The translations under genes were made by a program, and so were the position numbers. Shown one piece after another: positions 45,601 through 58,900 of a DNA stretch of 64,000 bases. The stretch covers positions 1,896,001 through 1,960,000 of the forward strand of contig JAQPZY010001495.1 of assembly GCA_029931535.1 (NCBI GenBank), given 5' to 3'. Position 1 is the stretch's first letter. The number at the start of each line of letters is the position of its first letter. This DNA is from Margaritifera margaritifera (lineage: Eukaryota > Mollusca > Bivalvia > Unionida > Margaritiferidae). Under the pieces are notes generated by a model. It searched no databases, had not been told where the DNA came from, and worked only from the letters and a program-made list of their open reading frames with translations.

Positions 45601-48600
45601 ATGAGTCTGTTTCTCCCCTTTGTCATCCTGATTTTATAGCAAAAAATTAGCTTCCTTCAGTAGATCCACTCCCTATAGAGATCCCCAGTCTCAGTTGTAT
45701 CTGTACTGGGCATGATCAATATAAACTCTTATGTCGAGTTAGGACTGTACAGTTCTATTTGGCTGCTTCTAAAATGAGAATAAAAAGTTGGAAGCGTCTT
45801 TTCCTAGCACTTTAGGGATCTGCTGATATTTTGGCATCCACCATTTCCAGGTGGATTGTCCTTACTATCAAGAGAGCTTATCAGTCCCATACTGAGAAGG
45901 ACCTTTCCTTCATGAAAATTAAAACCCATGAAGTGCAAGTTATTGCTACTTCATAGACCTATCAAACTCGTTCATCATTGAAGGATGTTTTGAGAGCCAC
46001 ATTCTGGCAGTCACATACTGCTTTCTTTTCTTTCAACCTCCTGTCTTTGGTGCACCAGAGCAAAGGCATATTTTCTTTGAGCCTTATAGTTGTGGCACAA
46101 AAAGTGGTCCAAGCTTATGCCAACTTACAGTTGTGGACACTCCTACCATAAGGGTGAGTATATCAATTTTTATACCAGTTTTTTAAGCCATCAGCCTCCA
46201 ACCACACTAGCAAATTCAGCAATGCAAAAAATGACAGGTTATGTATTACTGATATTAAACTGTAGTGGGGGGGGCGAGAATAATTTAATGATGTAATACT
46301 TATCTGTCATTATTACCAGATTCCCTCGTCCCATCCTGCTCTGATGTCCCTCAAGTAGTCTGGGTCCCTAAAATGAAGATGGCTACTGCGCATGGGCCTA
46401 TGACGTGGGTACAGACTGGGTCTGTATTCTTATGGGAGGATGTAATTTTCTAATCTGGACAAAGGTAAATTTCCATTATGGAATGGTAATGCAGTAGCAA
46501 CAGGTAAGTATTACACCATTGAAAATAGTCTTTCGCCACCCCGAAAATACATGGTATGATATGAGATTCGAGCAATCTGTTACCCTCGCTTTCTAAAACA
46601 ATGTTTTGTTCCAAGACTTTATCTAAGCTGTTGGCTGACATGCACAGTCAACCGTCTCGAGTTTCTATCTCCAAGATCTAGCATTTCCAAGATGAGAGTT
46701 GAATCTAGTGCGTCCAGTGGCTTTAGAATTTTTCCAGGCAAATCCAGCTAAAGCAGTTGTGCTGCCTTCATATTAGTGGAGTGGTATATCCTGGTATATC
46801 CTTCATATAGGGACTTGGCCATTTTCCCCTCAGAGAGTACCTGTGGTAGATTTTGGATGCTCATGTATTTCCTCCTCCTATTACCTATTCTCCTATGTTA
46901 ATGTGATCAATGATTTTTTTGACAGAGAAAGTAATTCTTTTGTTAATTATGTTTCTCTGAGAATGTTTGACTGATCACATTAGTATTAAACCTTCCACAC
47001 CTCCTCATGCAATGCGAGCATCCTCATCAATGTTTCACTCGAGCTTAGAATGGTAATCATCCACTATACAGGTAGCCACCTAGTGGTGGAAAGGGGAGGT
47101 AATTTGGACGAGTTTCTTTCCTTTGTATATTTTATAGAGGGGAATCTTTTCATCGTTCCATGAGGGCCAGATTTAAGAGATTGCAAAGTTTATTTCCTGA
47201 TGTTAATGTGATCCTGTAAGTATTCTCAGAGAAACGACTTACTAAAATATTTACCTTTTGAGCAAAACTAAGTTCCTCAAAAACCCTCAATACATGTATG
47301 GTACAGTTAATGTTTGTGAAAAAAATCACATTAGTATTAAAAACAAAGCAAGATAGTCCGGGTAGATATTTGATTTGTTGAAAAAAAAGTTACAGATGTC
47401 TCTTTATTGTTGCTTTAGAGCCAGCATCACTTGGTTGGATGCAGAATTATTAAAACTATTAACCAGTGCTGTCAAGTTGACTGCATGCAAAAAAGTCCAT
47501 GAAATAAATTTATATGCTCATAAATATTTATGAAGGCAAACTGGAAAATCTACAGGATATCTTGAGGCTTCACCCTTCTGAAAAATAAACCAAGAAACCA
47601 TAGTCTTTATCTAACTATAGTTTAATCAGGAATGACAAATACAATCTTACATGTTGATTATAAACAAACTACCATATATACTCGAGTATAAGCTAATACC
47701 AACTGCAAACTGCATAGACCCAGATCTGCCGTCACATAATGTGCCAGCAGATCTGGGTCTATGCAGTTTGTAAGGACTAATTAATAGAACAAACAACATA
47801 GACCCTGATCTGCCGGTAATTATGCGATGGCAGATCAGGGTCTATGTTGTTTGCATTTGTACTGAGCTTATACGCGAGTATATATGGTAACATAATGAAT
47901 TTTAGATAAGTTTTGAAAATTGTATCCTTGCTATAGAGTAGTGACTGAAACAGATAGGGGAGGTCTTGATGCATAGGGGATATCTCGATGCTTTACTTCT
48001 ACAATAAATTAATAATTTCTGACTTACTTGTTACTTAAAATATAACTTCCTCTTTCAAAAGTGGGTTAATACCATCATGTCTTTATAATAATATTTACTG
48101 TTTATATTACATAAATAAATTAACGATTTACCGCAGCAGGCCTAAGCATTGCATCTTGTTAATGCTGTGAAAAGAAAATTATCCTAGAATTGAGAAAACA
48201 TTTTGCACGAACTGCTTTATGGATTTTGTAGCCATGATGCACTGTGTCAGTAACCTCTGCCACCCTAGACACAATTCTACCATGAGTGAGGGTATGCCCT
48301 TCAAAGGTTTCAGTTTTTCTTTCTTAAAGATCACACGAGGTACTATATGTGCCATCAGGAGTAATATCTAATGGATGTGAGAATATTTTGTACAGTCAGT
48401 GTAAAATGTATGTCAGAATTCCTCTGTGATATTTTAAATATAAGTTAACGGTTGGATGCAGTACAGTAAATAAATATTAATGGTCCAAATATAGCACTAT
48501 CTAAGCACACAAGACAAAGTTACAGTAAACTTAAGTTTTTGCAAATAAAAAGACCTTTTTGAATGTTTAAAATGTGTTTTCTGAACTAATAAAATGCATG

Positions 48601-51600
48601 AAGTGCCTTCAAGTCAGAAAGATCGCATCATGAGTATCTGCTGTCAAAACTTTACACATCCATCTGTCCATGCCCATGATGTGTCACTATTTTCAGCCAA
48701 ATTAGAACAAAATTCACTCTTGAACCTTTTATTAATTAATGGATTGACAATTTACTGGCTGCAGATTGATGTAAAAACATAAACTGATTCAATAAAATCC
48801 CACCTGATAAGACTCAACACTTGTGTCTTTGTATTAATGGTTTCATCCATCATGTCTTACTTTTGTCTGACCTTGATTTGCGGGTTACTTTGTTTATATC
48901 ATGTGATGCGGCAGACCTGTCTGATTTGTTAAGAGGGAAATCAATATTCATGAAGTGTATCTATGTGTTGCACTAGGGAAATAACTTGTATTTATTGGGG
49001 AAGGGGGATTCATGCAGTTTCCTTCATAATGCTGTATTATAAAAAAAAAACGTTTGACAAACCATGTTCCATGCATCATTCACCTTTGAGATTCTCAACC
49101 TTTTTGCTCCTGATAATTCTGTCATCTGCTTTTCTGATGTAACAATTAGGTTTTTGAATTTTCTTTTGGAACTGTATCCCTGAAATTTATTTTTCAGACT
49201 CTGGATGAAGCCCAGAAATCCGAGTTTGCAAAGAAAGGACGAGAGTTTACAGAGGAACTGAGTAAATCGGCAGGAAGAGTAACTGAGACCTTATATAAGC
49301 AGGGAGAAAGCATAGGAAAAAGCGCACCCTTTAGGACATTTTCAGAGGTAATGTATGTTCAGCTTGAAACACAGCATTATTGAAGCCCTTCATTGAAGCT
49401 TGATTTGGACATTGGCTGCAGACATGCTTTGTACTTCTTTAGTCCTGTATTAGATCTGGAGTCTGTTCATGGGTAGGCAGTGACAGAGCTAGAAATATTT
49501 TGTTTTCCTGCTTGCCTTCCAGACAAATAAAAACGAATTTCGCTTGCCCAGCATCAAAATTATCTTGACCACCACAAAAAATATCTTTGTGTACGAAGTA
49601 TACAAAACCTTAAAACATAATTATCTTTATATAGCTCCCTATTTTTAAATGCCAATTTCCACTTTGGGACTACCTTTATTAAGTAAATTTTTCCAAGTTT
49701 TAGTTTGATGGTACCAAGTTCACATGATTTCAATCTAAAATGTTAAAAGAAAGTGCAATTGTTTACATGCATTTATAATAAATCAGAATACATAAAGATA
49801 TCAATGATTATGAACCCCTGATTTTGGTGATTTTGTTCCTTTTGTTAGTATTATTATTATTGTTTTTGGTCCTTTTGTTGGTATTATTATTATTGTTTTT
49901 GGTCCTTTTGTTGGTATTGTTATTATTGTTGTGGGTTCTTGCTGATCCATCATTCTTAATTTTGTGTATGTTCCTCAGACAGAAAAGGCATTTGGAACAG
50001 GTTTGTATAAAAAAAATCTGGAACAGCCCTGAGGATACCTGCTTCATCAACTGTTGGATTTTTTCAGCTTTAATTAAATGATCATTCAGATTATTATAAC
50101 AGTTGCTGAAATTGAAATGTTGTCTAGAAAGAAAACACGTACAAATATTTAAGTAGGAGAAAAGCTTGTGTAATGTTTATGGTGAAGTGCACTTGCCAGA
50201 TAAGTTCGTAAACTTTTCCTGGGCATCTGGATAATGAATTTTTCCAGCACTGATTCAAGGTCAGTGGTTTCCTTTTGATTTTCCATGCCTTAATGGACAT
50301 CTAACACAACTATTTTGGATGAAATGTATTGATAGAAGGTAAATTGGCTGTTGTAAATATCCACTTGTATACACCCACCATAAAGCAGAGCACATCATGT
50401 TATAATGTCCATCCATCCATCTGTTCCCTATTTCATTTCTGCACAATAACTGGAGTTCTCCACAATTACCAAACTTTGTAAATGGCTTGCATATGGGGTA
50501 AGGAAGAAGCCTATCGATTTTGGGGTCAAAAGGTCAAAGGTCAGTGTGACTGACTGAAAGGAGAAATATGGCTTCTGCACAATAGCATTAGTTCTACATA
50601 ACATACCTGGTCCAAACTTGGTGGATGGCTTGAACTTGGTGTAAGGAAGAAGCAAGAGGTCATTGGTCAAGGCCACTGACTGTAAGAAGAAAAATGGCTT
50701 CCGCACAATAACATTAATTTTGCATCACAGTCCTGGATCAGACTTTGTATGCATGGCTTGCACTTGGAATAAAGAAGAAGCCTATCAGTATTGGGGTCAA
50801 AAGGCAAAAGGTCAAAGTCATTGTGACTGAAAGTAGAAAAATGGTTTCCACACGGTAGCTGTACCTGTGCATCACAGACCTGGACTAAACTTTGTGGATG
50901 GCTTGCACATGAATAAGGTCAATAGTCATTGTCACTGTAGCTGAAAAATGAAAAATGGGATTCTGCGCAAAGATTCCATTTCTCAAGCATGTACCATCAC
51001 CAAAATATGTGGATGGCTAACCCATTGTGTAAGAAAGAAGCCTATTTGGGGTTAAAAGGTCAAAGGTCATGGTCACTGACTGAAAAAACCGAAATGATTT
51101 TTGCTTAGTAGCTTTAGTTCTAGATCACATGCCTTGACCAAAGTTTGTTGAGGGTTTGCACTTAGGTTTGTAAGAGGCCTATTGACTTTGGGATTAATGT
51201 CAAAGGTCAAGGTCATTATGACTCAAATACAGTTGCTATTGCACAATAACTTTTGTTCTAGAGTAATTTCCTTGACCAGTCATTGTCAGTTTCCTTTATA
51301 TCTTTAAATCGGGAAATGGCACAGTCTGTAACGCACTTGCCAACATACTCGCCAAGTCACAACCATCATGCCTTCAGTTTGACTGATCACTATAATACAG
51401 CAAAACATATTTTTCAAAGATCATAGTTTTTAGCTCTACTGGTCGTAGACCAGAAGAGCTTATGGAAGGTTTTTTTTCGTCCACTGTCTGTCCATCATCC
51501 ATCATCCAATGTCTGTCTGTCGGTTGGCACAAGTTTATTATTGGTACTCCTCCTAAACTACTTGGAGGATTACCATAAAACTTTACACACACATTCATCC

Positions 51601-52884
51601 CACAGTCTAGTTGGTCCTAACTGAAAGTGGTGCCACTAGAGCATCCAATATAGCTATGACAGCAGCCATCTTGAAAATCTTGTTATCGTTACTTCTTCTG
51701 AATGGATGGTCATATCAGCGTGGGGTTTTCACTGAAAGACTTATGATGTCTAGTTGGTCCTAAATGAAAAATAGTGCTGACCTGATGTCCAACATGGCCA
51801 CCACAGCAGCCATCTTGTAAATCTTGACACTCCTTCTGAACAAGAAGTCCTATTGCCATGGGGTTTCATCAGAAGACTTCTTATGATGTCTAGCTGGTTC
51901 AAAATGAAAATGGTGCCAATCTGATGTCTAACATGGGTGCCACAGTGGCCATCTTGCAAATCTTGTTATCGCTACTCCTCCTGAATGAATGTTCATATGA
52001 ACATGTTTTTTTTTCTACAAGACCTCTTATGATGTCTGCTTGGTCCTGAATGACAATGGTGCCGATCTGACATCCAAGTATGGCTGCCATGGCAGCCAGC
52101 ATGAAAATCTTTCTATCACTACTACTCCTGAATGGATGGTCATATCATCATGGGATTTTCATTGAAAGGCTTCTTATGATGTTGAGTTAGTCTTAAATGA
52201 AAATGGTGCTAATCTGGGGTCCAATATGACCGTTTGACAGCCATTGCGAAAATCTTGTTATCACTACTTCTAGTAAATGGATATTCATATTAACATGGTA
52301 TTTTCACTAAAAGACTTCTTATGACGTCTACTTGGTCCTAAATGAAATGGTGCCAATCTGAAGTCCAATATGGCCTTCATGGCAGCCATCTTGAAAATCT
52401 TATTATCGCTACTCCTCCTGAACAGAAAGTTAAATCGACGTGGGGTTTTCACTAAAAGACTTCTTATGATGTCTATTTAGTCCTAAATGAGAATGGGGGG
52501 ATCTGACCTCCAATATGGCCACCATGGCAGTCATCTTGAATATCTTGTTATTGCTACTCCGCCAGAATCGATGGTCATATCAATATGAGGTTTTCACTAG
52601 ATGACTTCTTATAATTTCTAGTTGGTCCTAAATGAAAATCGTGCAGCTCAGACATCCATTATGGCCACCATGGAAGCCATCTTGAAAATCTTGTTATCAC
52701 TGCTTCTCCTGAATGTATGGGCATATCAGCATCAGGTTTTAACTAAAAGACTCCTTATCATGTCTACTTGGTCCTAAATGAAAATGGTGCTGATCTGTCC
52801 TCCGATGTCTGTCCATCTGTCCATCCATTAGCACAAGTTTGTTATGGCTACTCCTCTTAAACTATTTTCAGGATTACCTTGAAA

Positions 52885-52976
<92 letters not shown>

Positions 52977-55900
52977 GATAGAAGGCATATACATACATAC
53001 AATTGCACAAATAAATTTAGATTCCGGGTCATAGCTATCAAGTCACCTAGAACATAATTTTCCATGGTACTGTGAACTGTGAGTTGCATTGGGTTTAAAA
53101 GAAGTCTCCTCATGATTAGTTTCATTGTCTTCTACACTTTGGTGAAGTATATTTAAGTCTACCTGGGCTTGGAGACAGGGAGGTGTTAGAGGTGTTATAT
53201 ATTTAGGCACTATGTGGCTTGTGCCTATCTGTACTTGGATTTTCATTATCTTGATTAGTGGCATTGTCTTCTGCAATTTGATGAAGTGGATCCGGGTTCT
53301 ACCAGGGCTATGGAGATGGATGTGTAAAGTAATTAGGCCATGTGTACCTGGTGTCTATTTGGGCAAGGGAGTTTGTTTTTATGGCTCTGCTTCAGAAGCA
53401 CTGATGGGAGTGGAGGTTGCTGGTGTTAGATCTACAGTGAAACCCCGCAATAACGCGAATTCAGATATAACACGATCGTGGCGTGGCTCCCAAAATGTCC
53501 TATATTCATTTGCACATGAAAATTTTTTTTCTTCAAAGTACGAGAAATAGTGTATAAAATGTGTATATTATCATTTTGGGGCAGAGATTGAACATGAATT
53601 CGAGTATGATACGTTTGTGGCGTGGTTCCTGAAATTTTATATACATGTATTTTTCTCGTACACAGAAAAAATATTTTTTTTAAGTACGAGATATAGTGTG
53701 TAAAAAGTTTATTATCATTTTGGGGAAGAGATTACATATGAATTCGATCGTGGTGAGGCTTATGAAATTTAACAATTTCACCAATTTCTTGAAGTGTTAT
53801 GCCCCAAAAAACATTATCGGAAATGTTACTTATTACTGATCCATGAGTAAAGCCAGTAAGTCTTCTTTGTGTTTGTCTTCAATTAATTCTGTATACAATC
53901 ATTGCTCAAACAATAGCTGACATGTGTTTCTTCTTTAACTGCATACACAACCGAGCATCAGACAATGTAGTGGTTGATAAAAGATTCTCACAAATTTAAT
54001 AAACATCAAAAAATGTAAGCTGCCAACACGTGCGCTGGACTTCAATTCATCCTGTATACAATCATTGCGCAAACAATAGCCGACTTATGTTTCTTCTTTA
54101 ACTCCATACACAACCAAGTACCAGACAATGCGGTGGTTGATCAAAGATTGTCATATGTGGGTGCTTATGTAGAGACTGAGCTTGGGCTCTGTAAGTAACA
54201 CTTTGATCATTAAGTCTGTGAAATCTATTAAAGGATGGAACTGAACACATGTCAATTGTGCAGCAAGATCACAGGGAGTTCAAATAACCATTCTCTGTTA
54301 CTTGGCACTGAACAAGTATCAAACTCGCGGCTCAATCAAAGGGTTGTCATGTGGGAAAGCTAAGACATCTAGATATCAGATAGTAAATGGTGTTGATACC
54401 CTATTCATGCTATACATTGGACGTGTATACGTTGTTCTCTGGATAAAGTAAAATACAGTAAAACCCTGCAATAACGCGACCCCGCTTTTTCTGCGATCAA
54501 ATTTTATGGACCCCAATTATCACATTTTTGCGGGGTTTCACTGTATTGTTTATGTCTTAATACAGTTCAAGAAATCCATTTTAAGTCCAAGCCAAGCATC
54601 CACTGCTCTGAAATAAAATCGTATTTGTTGATGGGAATACAGTATGTTTAACTTTATTTTCATGTAAAGTAGGGATTTTGGGTACATACCCATGTTGCTA
54701 TGAGTATTTGTAGAGTTGGAAATTAGTCCTAGGTTCATTCATCTGCTTCAGTGATAAGTTCTTCCTGACATGGACAGGGATACAGTCTTGATTTTCTTTG
54801 ATGTGGATAAATCTGGGATTACCTTTCTGTATGAATTTACTTCCACATCATGAATATCCTCTGAATCCAGAGAACTCAAATAGACTGGATCCATTTAATT
54901 TTTTTTACAGTATTGACATTGTTAGATTTACCACCATTTTATTTGTATGCAGAACTCGGGTAAGTATTTTAAAAAATAATACAATTTTTAACAGCATCAG
55001 TCACTATGTGGATTTACCAAAAGCATTTCAGTACTTAGATGAACAATATCCATGATATCATATGCTATTTACTGATTTTGACAAAGTATTTCAAAGCAAT
55101 TGTTTACCTGGCCACCATCTTGCAGCATGAATGAAATGATGCAAAACCATCTTTTCATCATTCAAAATGGTAGACATTGTTAAAAGGAAGAAATGGTCTT
55201 ATCTTGATTTCTTGTAAATTCTTTTTCCCCATAGGGCATCAGTCCCATCTAGGGACTCTTGTAGTACCTAGTTGGTCTTAAATGAAAATGGTGCCAGTCG
55301 TACATCCAATATGGCTGTCTTTAAAATCCTGTTGTCACTACTGCCCCTGAATGGATGATCAGTATGACTTGGGGTTAATACCAAAAGAGTTAATGATGTC
55401 TGCTTTGTCCTAAATGAAAATGGTACCAATCTGACATCCAATATGGAAACCACAGCAGCTGATTTGAAAATCTTGTTATCGCTGATGAATGTCAGATATG
55501 GTTTCAGCACTTAGCATTAAAAGGAAGAAATGGTCTTATATTGAATTCCTGGAAATTCTTTCTGCCCAGTGGAGCATCAGTTCCTTCGAGGGACTCTTGT
55601 TTCTAAAAAATGATGGCTTTGGCCACCTCATGGTGTGTGAGCATGCCTGCCTCAACCATAAACCATAACAGCATGATGGGGGCCCAGACACGATCATTGT
55701 GGGTGGCTTCATTTTCTCTGGGCTTGCTGACGTGAAGGCCAAACTAGGTGGGAGTAACTCGGTGACTGCCAGGGGCCAAGGCCCAAGAATGCAGTTGTGC
55801 AAATCCCATGAAGTCATCCTTGTGGAGTGGTCTGTTGACTGCCACCTGGTCATTCCACTACACGGATGTCCGAATCACTCAAAGTATGTGATGCACTCAC

Positions 55901-58900
55901 CCATTCCCAGGAAGCTGTCTTGGTAACAAGCAGCCATGTTAAGGCTTACCATCTCCAACATGTTATAGTTGTTTGGGCTTTCCAAAGCTCACATTGCCCG
56001 AACTCTATGCATGCCCGTTGAACATCATCCAACATAGGTGTGGGCTACCAGCCATTTTGTTCTTCTGCCACGCTGGCCATAGTGGAAACTTTGCAGAAAA
56101 CTTTGGATGCCAGCTCCTTGGCAGCTTCACAGAAGTCTGTATACCAGCTGCAGACCCTGATGATCTGCACATGCTTTTCTTGGGTTCTGTAGCACTGACC
56201 ATCTGCCAGCACAATCTGCTCCACTTGCTTAGGGTCCAGCTTTTTGTCATTTTCTCTCTCACAAACCCACATTGGGTAATAGCCACTCACACATATTATG
56301 GGTCCTAATTCATCAGTATACACAGCACAACATACTGGACTAGTAAAAATGTTATCCTGAAGCTATTAGGGCTGGCTTCATGTGGGAGTTTCTGCTAGCC
56401 CAACAAAAAATTATTTGGACACTCCTTTAGTCCTTTTAGGGCAGCCTGCCGATCAGAATCAACCTTAGTGTGGTAACTCTCATCTCTCCCTGCATACCCT
56501 CAGGGGCAACCCCATGGGAGGTAGGGACACAAAAATCTCATTACATACCTGGGGATACCCCCAGATCCAGCAATGATATGATTGCCCCATGCCCACCACA
56601 CCCCCTTCTGCTGCATGTAACATCGACAACTTGTCATAAAAGGTGCTATCTTGTGCTTTATTAAATGCCAATTTAATCTTAGATTCTTGATCTGGTGTTT
56701 GATACAGCTGTTCAGTCCATACTTCTGCATCACACACAAAGATTCGAACTACCTGTGCATCTTCTTTGATGTCCACACATAGATATTTTTAGACACAGCA
56801 AATCAAACTTGTATAAATCCCAATTTGTTGTGAATTTCATTCATACAGAAAAACTACAAAAATTTAGAAAGCATAAAAGAGGGGGTAAGTAGTAAATACA
56901 ATACTGCTTTGATGTTTTGTTCTGAGTCGGGGGAAAGAACTCGTTTTATATGGCTAATGAATACGTCTTGGCCTGACAGCCTCGATATATCCCTATGTTT
57001 AATCAAACTTGTTCTTTCTGCTGACTCAGAGCAAAACACATATGCAGTTTTGTGTATTTAGGTCCTGACAATTAGGCAAGTCCACTAAGTCATCAAGACG
57101 CATGATTTTATCACTCAGATGATGCAAGCTTCTCATTGAATATTTAAGTTATTGAAGGTGATGGCAGCAGATGTTTTGATATAAATGAAAGTACAATATA
57201 TTCAGGGGGCACCGGGTGGCCAAGTGGTCTAAGGCGCTCACCTTTACAGATCACTGACATCTCACCTCTGTCCGTGTAGGTTCAAGTCTCTGGCTCGGCC
57301 AACGTGGGTATGTGAGAAAGCTTGCCAGTAGGTTCCCGTGGGTTGGTGGTTCTTTCCGGGGTTTTCTCGGGTTCTTCCTCCACCAAATATACTGGCCGCC
57401 TATCATGTGCTGAAAAATGGCGTTAAACCCATAACAACCAACTATGTATTCACAGATCATCGAAAACTACTGCATTTAAATTTTGTTCAGCATCAGATAA
57501 CAGCACCGGTAGTGATAGTTCGACCATTAAGTGTAAATAATGCACAAGAAAATGGAATAATAACACTGCTTATATCCTGAATAAAGAGGATGGCTTCAAA
57601 ATCACAAATTAAAATGAAAATAACATTTCATTTTGTTAGCAAGCTGTTCAGCACTTTAAAAGAAAACACCCATGACTGAACTGTTGTATATGTAGGCACA
57701 GTTATTTCAATTTTTAAAGTATCTGTACTGTATAAATGTTTTTATTAAATAAGAAAACATGATATTAATTGAACATTAATTTAGTATAAAAAAGAACTAA
57801 CATGAATGAACTGCAGTAATTTAAATGAACTTCATGCGAAAGTACAAAGTGCCCCATAAACTTGACCCATGATCCCGTAGGGCCCCTTTACTTGGAAAGC
57901 TGGAGAAAACACTACATGATGTCAAGTGAAACCATATTTTAGTGTAGTACAAAAAAGTGAATATTTGAGATAAATGTATCCTTATATTGATATAGCAGTA
58001 GTTTAAACTTTTTTGTAAATCGCAATTTCCAGCATAATTTGACTATCCCTGTTTTCTTTTTGCCTTAATTTAATAGATTTTAAATTGTTTTCAGGGTGTG
58101 AGAGCTGTGAAAGAAGAAATAGATGAAAGCACACTGTCAAGAGGAAAGTTATACAAAGCACCAGGTATACACGAATATAGAAAATTCTTGCTTGTACCTA
58201 TTGAAATCACTTCAGAGCTTTCATTCTTAACATATTTACCTTGCACACAGTACACTAAAACTTCATAAGTTAGAAAAGATGTTCTAACAGATGTACTTGC
58301 TTATAATTAGGGTCCAACTGCAAACAACACAGATCCTGCTATACTGTTGCATAATGATAATGTGCCAACAGATCAGGGTCTGTGTTGTTTGTTCTTCTGA
58401 TTACTCCTAACAAACTGCATAGACCCTGAGTTACATCAAAGATGACTATCATAATTTATTATAAAGTCGATGCAAATGGAACATGTACTTGCATAACAGG
58501 TTTGTTACATCAGTAGAAGTAGCTTAGATTGTAAAGCGCTTGCATGATTTTACTAAGTTCGAGGCATAAGTTGTGGTCTGGCTGTTTTTCTTTTTGATAA
58601 TGTGCTAGTGGTTGGATCACACATATAGACTTGTCATACACATTCCATCCTGCCAACCATTACTCTTTTGGCATAATCATTACACTATTTTTCACTGACT
58701 TCTGTTTTACACGTGCCTGTATATGGATTACGCTTTTTTTATATATTAAAAAGAAGAGGAAAATAAAGCAGTTAGATGTTGTGTTTATCATTTTTTGTTT
58801 TCATCTCTTCAATCCCACACATCATATAAATTTGAGAATATTATAGAAAAGAAGGCTGCTTCATAAAAATAGCAGAAATGTATGCTTATCCATTGTAGAC

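Larger units (their letters stand above)
41285..46520 (+). mobile_element. DIRS retrotransposon, nearly full length, with inverted termini
   Basis: The order gag-like, RT, methyltransferase-like region, tyrosine recombinase on the plus strand defines DIRS. The left end, AATATCAGTAATACATCACC (41285 on), is complementary to two places at the right: an internal one at 46235-46256 (CAGGTTATGTATTACTGATA) and a terminal one at 46501-46517 (CAGGTAAGTATTACACC). A second pair matches 41342-41480 with 46380-46474. That is the ITR plus internal complementary region expected of DIRS, which replicates through a circle and integrates by recombinase without target duplication. All coding parts carry frameshifts or lost catalytic residues. 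It sits in the 8.2-kb intron of TIMM44. Confidence 0.82.

Noticed and set aside
49808..50081. Hydrophobic 85-residue open frame and Asn-rich antisense frame
   Set aside because: Products of a 33-bp minisatellite; no membrane-protein family is implied.
52828..53125. Tyr-Ile repeat open frames
   Set aside because: Pure (TA)n translation.
57205..57290. Functional tRNA gene
   Set aside because: Boxes A and B are present, but no acceptor-stem pairing or anticodon arm can be drawn, and it continues into a SINE tail.
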